Of a DNA stretch of 64,000 nt, positions 63,004-64,000 are shown piece by piece. Position 1 is the first letter of the stretch. Every line of letters begins with the position of its first letter. The stretch is from contig CM022665.1 in NCBI GenBank assembly GCA_012295275.1, forward strand, positions 201,471 through 265,470, read 5' to 3'. Origin of the DNA: Chrysomallon squamiferum (taxonomy: Eukaryota; Mollusca; Gastropoda; Neomphalida; Peltospiridae). The notes under the pieces are model-generated. The model was not told where the DNA came from. It worked only from the letters and a program-made list of their open reading frames with translations, and did not search any database. The position numbers and the translations under genes were made by a program.

Positions 63004-64000
63004 ACTGGTATCATATAATTTAGATAGACTATTTATTTATTTATTTATGTGAGGGTATCTGTGAAACCTTTAACCAGTTTTCACAGGACGGTAACAAAAA
63101 GTTACTGTTAGACACAATATGAAAAGTTTACAGTTTTGCAAGTGGGCTCTGTAAATACAGAATATTATACATAATCTGTTCTTGTTATTGTGCTACCATT
63201 TAGATCAGCTTTATTCCTGTTGGTTTTATGGACAACGTACAGGAAAATCCAAACATTCAAGATTGACTACTGTTTAATAGGAAGAGTATTCAAAGAAAAT
63301 AAACTGCAGTAGCTGTAATAAAAATAAAGATCAGTGTATTTTTACTGTAATTAAAGTAATATATGTTAATATTATTATATTTTATATACGGCAAATTAGT
63401 ATAATTACAAAATATCATTTGAAGAAGAACCTCAAAAGAAACGATTAGCAATTTTGTAAACTGGATAAGTAGTTTGTGAGCTACGTCAAAGCAAAACTGC
63501 TAAAATGTCCGAACATGAGAAAAAGTGTGCCAGTAATTACGTTACGTCTGGAAACAAACGCAGCACAAGAAATGTCAAATGTTTTGCTGTTCTTGTACAT
63601 TTACGTTTCTAGTTTCAACAATTTTTATCCAATTGTTGTCAAATTGTGAATGCTATTAAACAGACACTTTGAAAGTCAACTATGAACATTATATTATCCA
63701 ATGTAATGAAACTGACATTATTTGCATATAATATAGACACGCACGGACCCATCTCTCCACACAGAAAGTGAAAATAGTGTATTGCTCCCGTAACATATAA
63801 AAACAAAGTTATACATAGTTGATCCCTACTTGATAAAGATAAATAATTATGTGTTATATAGAGTATAAAGTATACTAAATATTATATTTGATTTTAATAA
63901 TAAAAAGTGTAACAATGTAAAACCAATAGACGAATGAATTGTTTCCAGCCCCTACAAATATAATGCAACTAACAACCCATCACCCTAACAAATATGGAAT
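63004..64000. repeat. Right arm of second inverted duplication
   Basis: Reverse complement of 42640-43668, beginning right after the gap (63004 pairs with about 43668). No gene seen; the start resembles promoter-repeat sequence. Confidence 0.85.

Overview
The window is AT-rich (roughly 30% GC by eye) eukaryotic DNA with GT-AG introns, long TAA/TA/CA/TC microsatellites, and decayed non-LTR retrotransposon sequence. Its genes encode IAP-type proteins (BIR domains plus a C-terminal RING). Reiterated IAP genes, this repeat texture and the retrotransposon type fit a mollusc best; that assignment is inference. Two runs of exactly 200 N (8087-8286 and 62804-63003) cut it into three contigs.

Layout. 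1-8086: tandem promoter-like repeat units, which form the left arm of a large inverted duplication whose partner lies at about 11655-17450. 8287-21340: the same repeat family in the opposite orientation, with a unique island (9240-10500) holding two candidate last exons of an unidentified minus-strand gene. 21340-26040: duplicated 5' exon cassettes with small exons. 26390-29025: plus-strand IAP body (BIR1 remnant, linker, BIR2, RING). 29105-30500: decayed LINE. 30848-31256: a stranded piece of IAP repeat-coding sequence, running into a 140-bp satellite (31236-32153). 32154-38880: AT-rich, simple-repeat-rich DNA with no gene seen. 38880-41360: a third promoter-repeat block with a plus-strand 5' exon and, just beyond it, a minus-strand exon. 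42640-43668: an inverted-repeat arm whose partner is the right-hand contig (63004-64000). 44680-45590: more promoter repeat. 46209-50131: minus-strand IAP, partly broken. 51291-62803: a tandem array of about 1.34-kb units upstream of that gene.

How it fits together. Both IAP loci share the same plan: small symmetric phase-1 exons, a large exon with an in-frame coding minisatellite and BIR1, an exon completing BIR2, then a RING exon. The same LINE follows both, so they arose by one inverted duplication after the LINE inserted. In the array, each 1.34-kb unit carries two small exons on the minus strand, phase-compatible with each other and with the big IAP exon, plus an IRF-type element. This looks like an exon array able to lengthen or vary the N-terminus of an IAP. 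The promoter-like repeats carry GAAANNGAAAC (ISRE/IRF) motifs and separate CACGTG / TGACTCA / TACGTG / TATAAATA modules many times over. Taken together the window looks like an immune- or stress-responsive IAP cluster undergoing rapid duplication, exon shuffling and decay. The regulatory reading is inference from motifs only.
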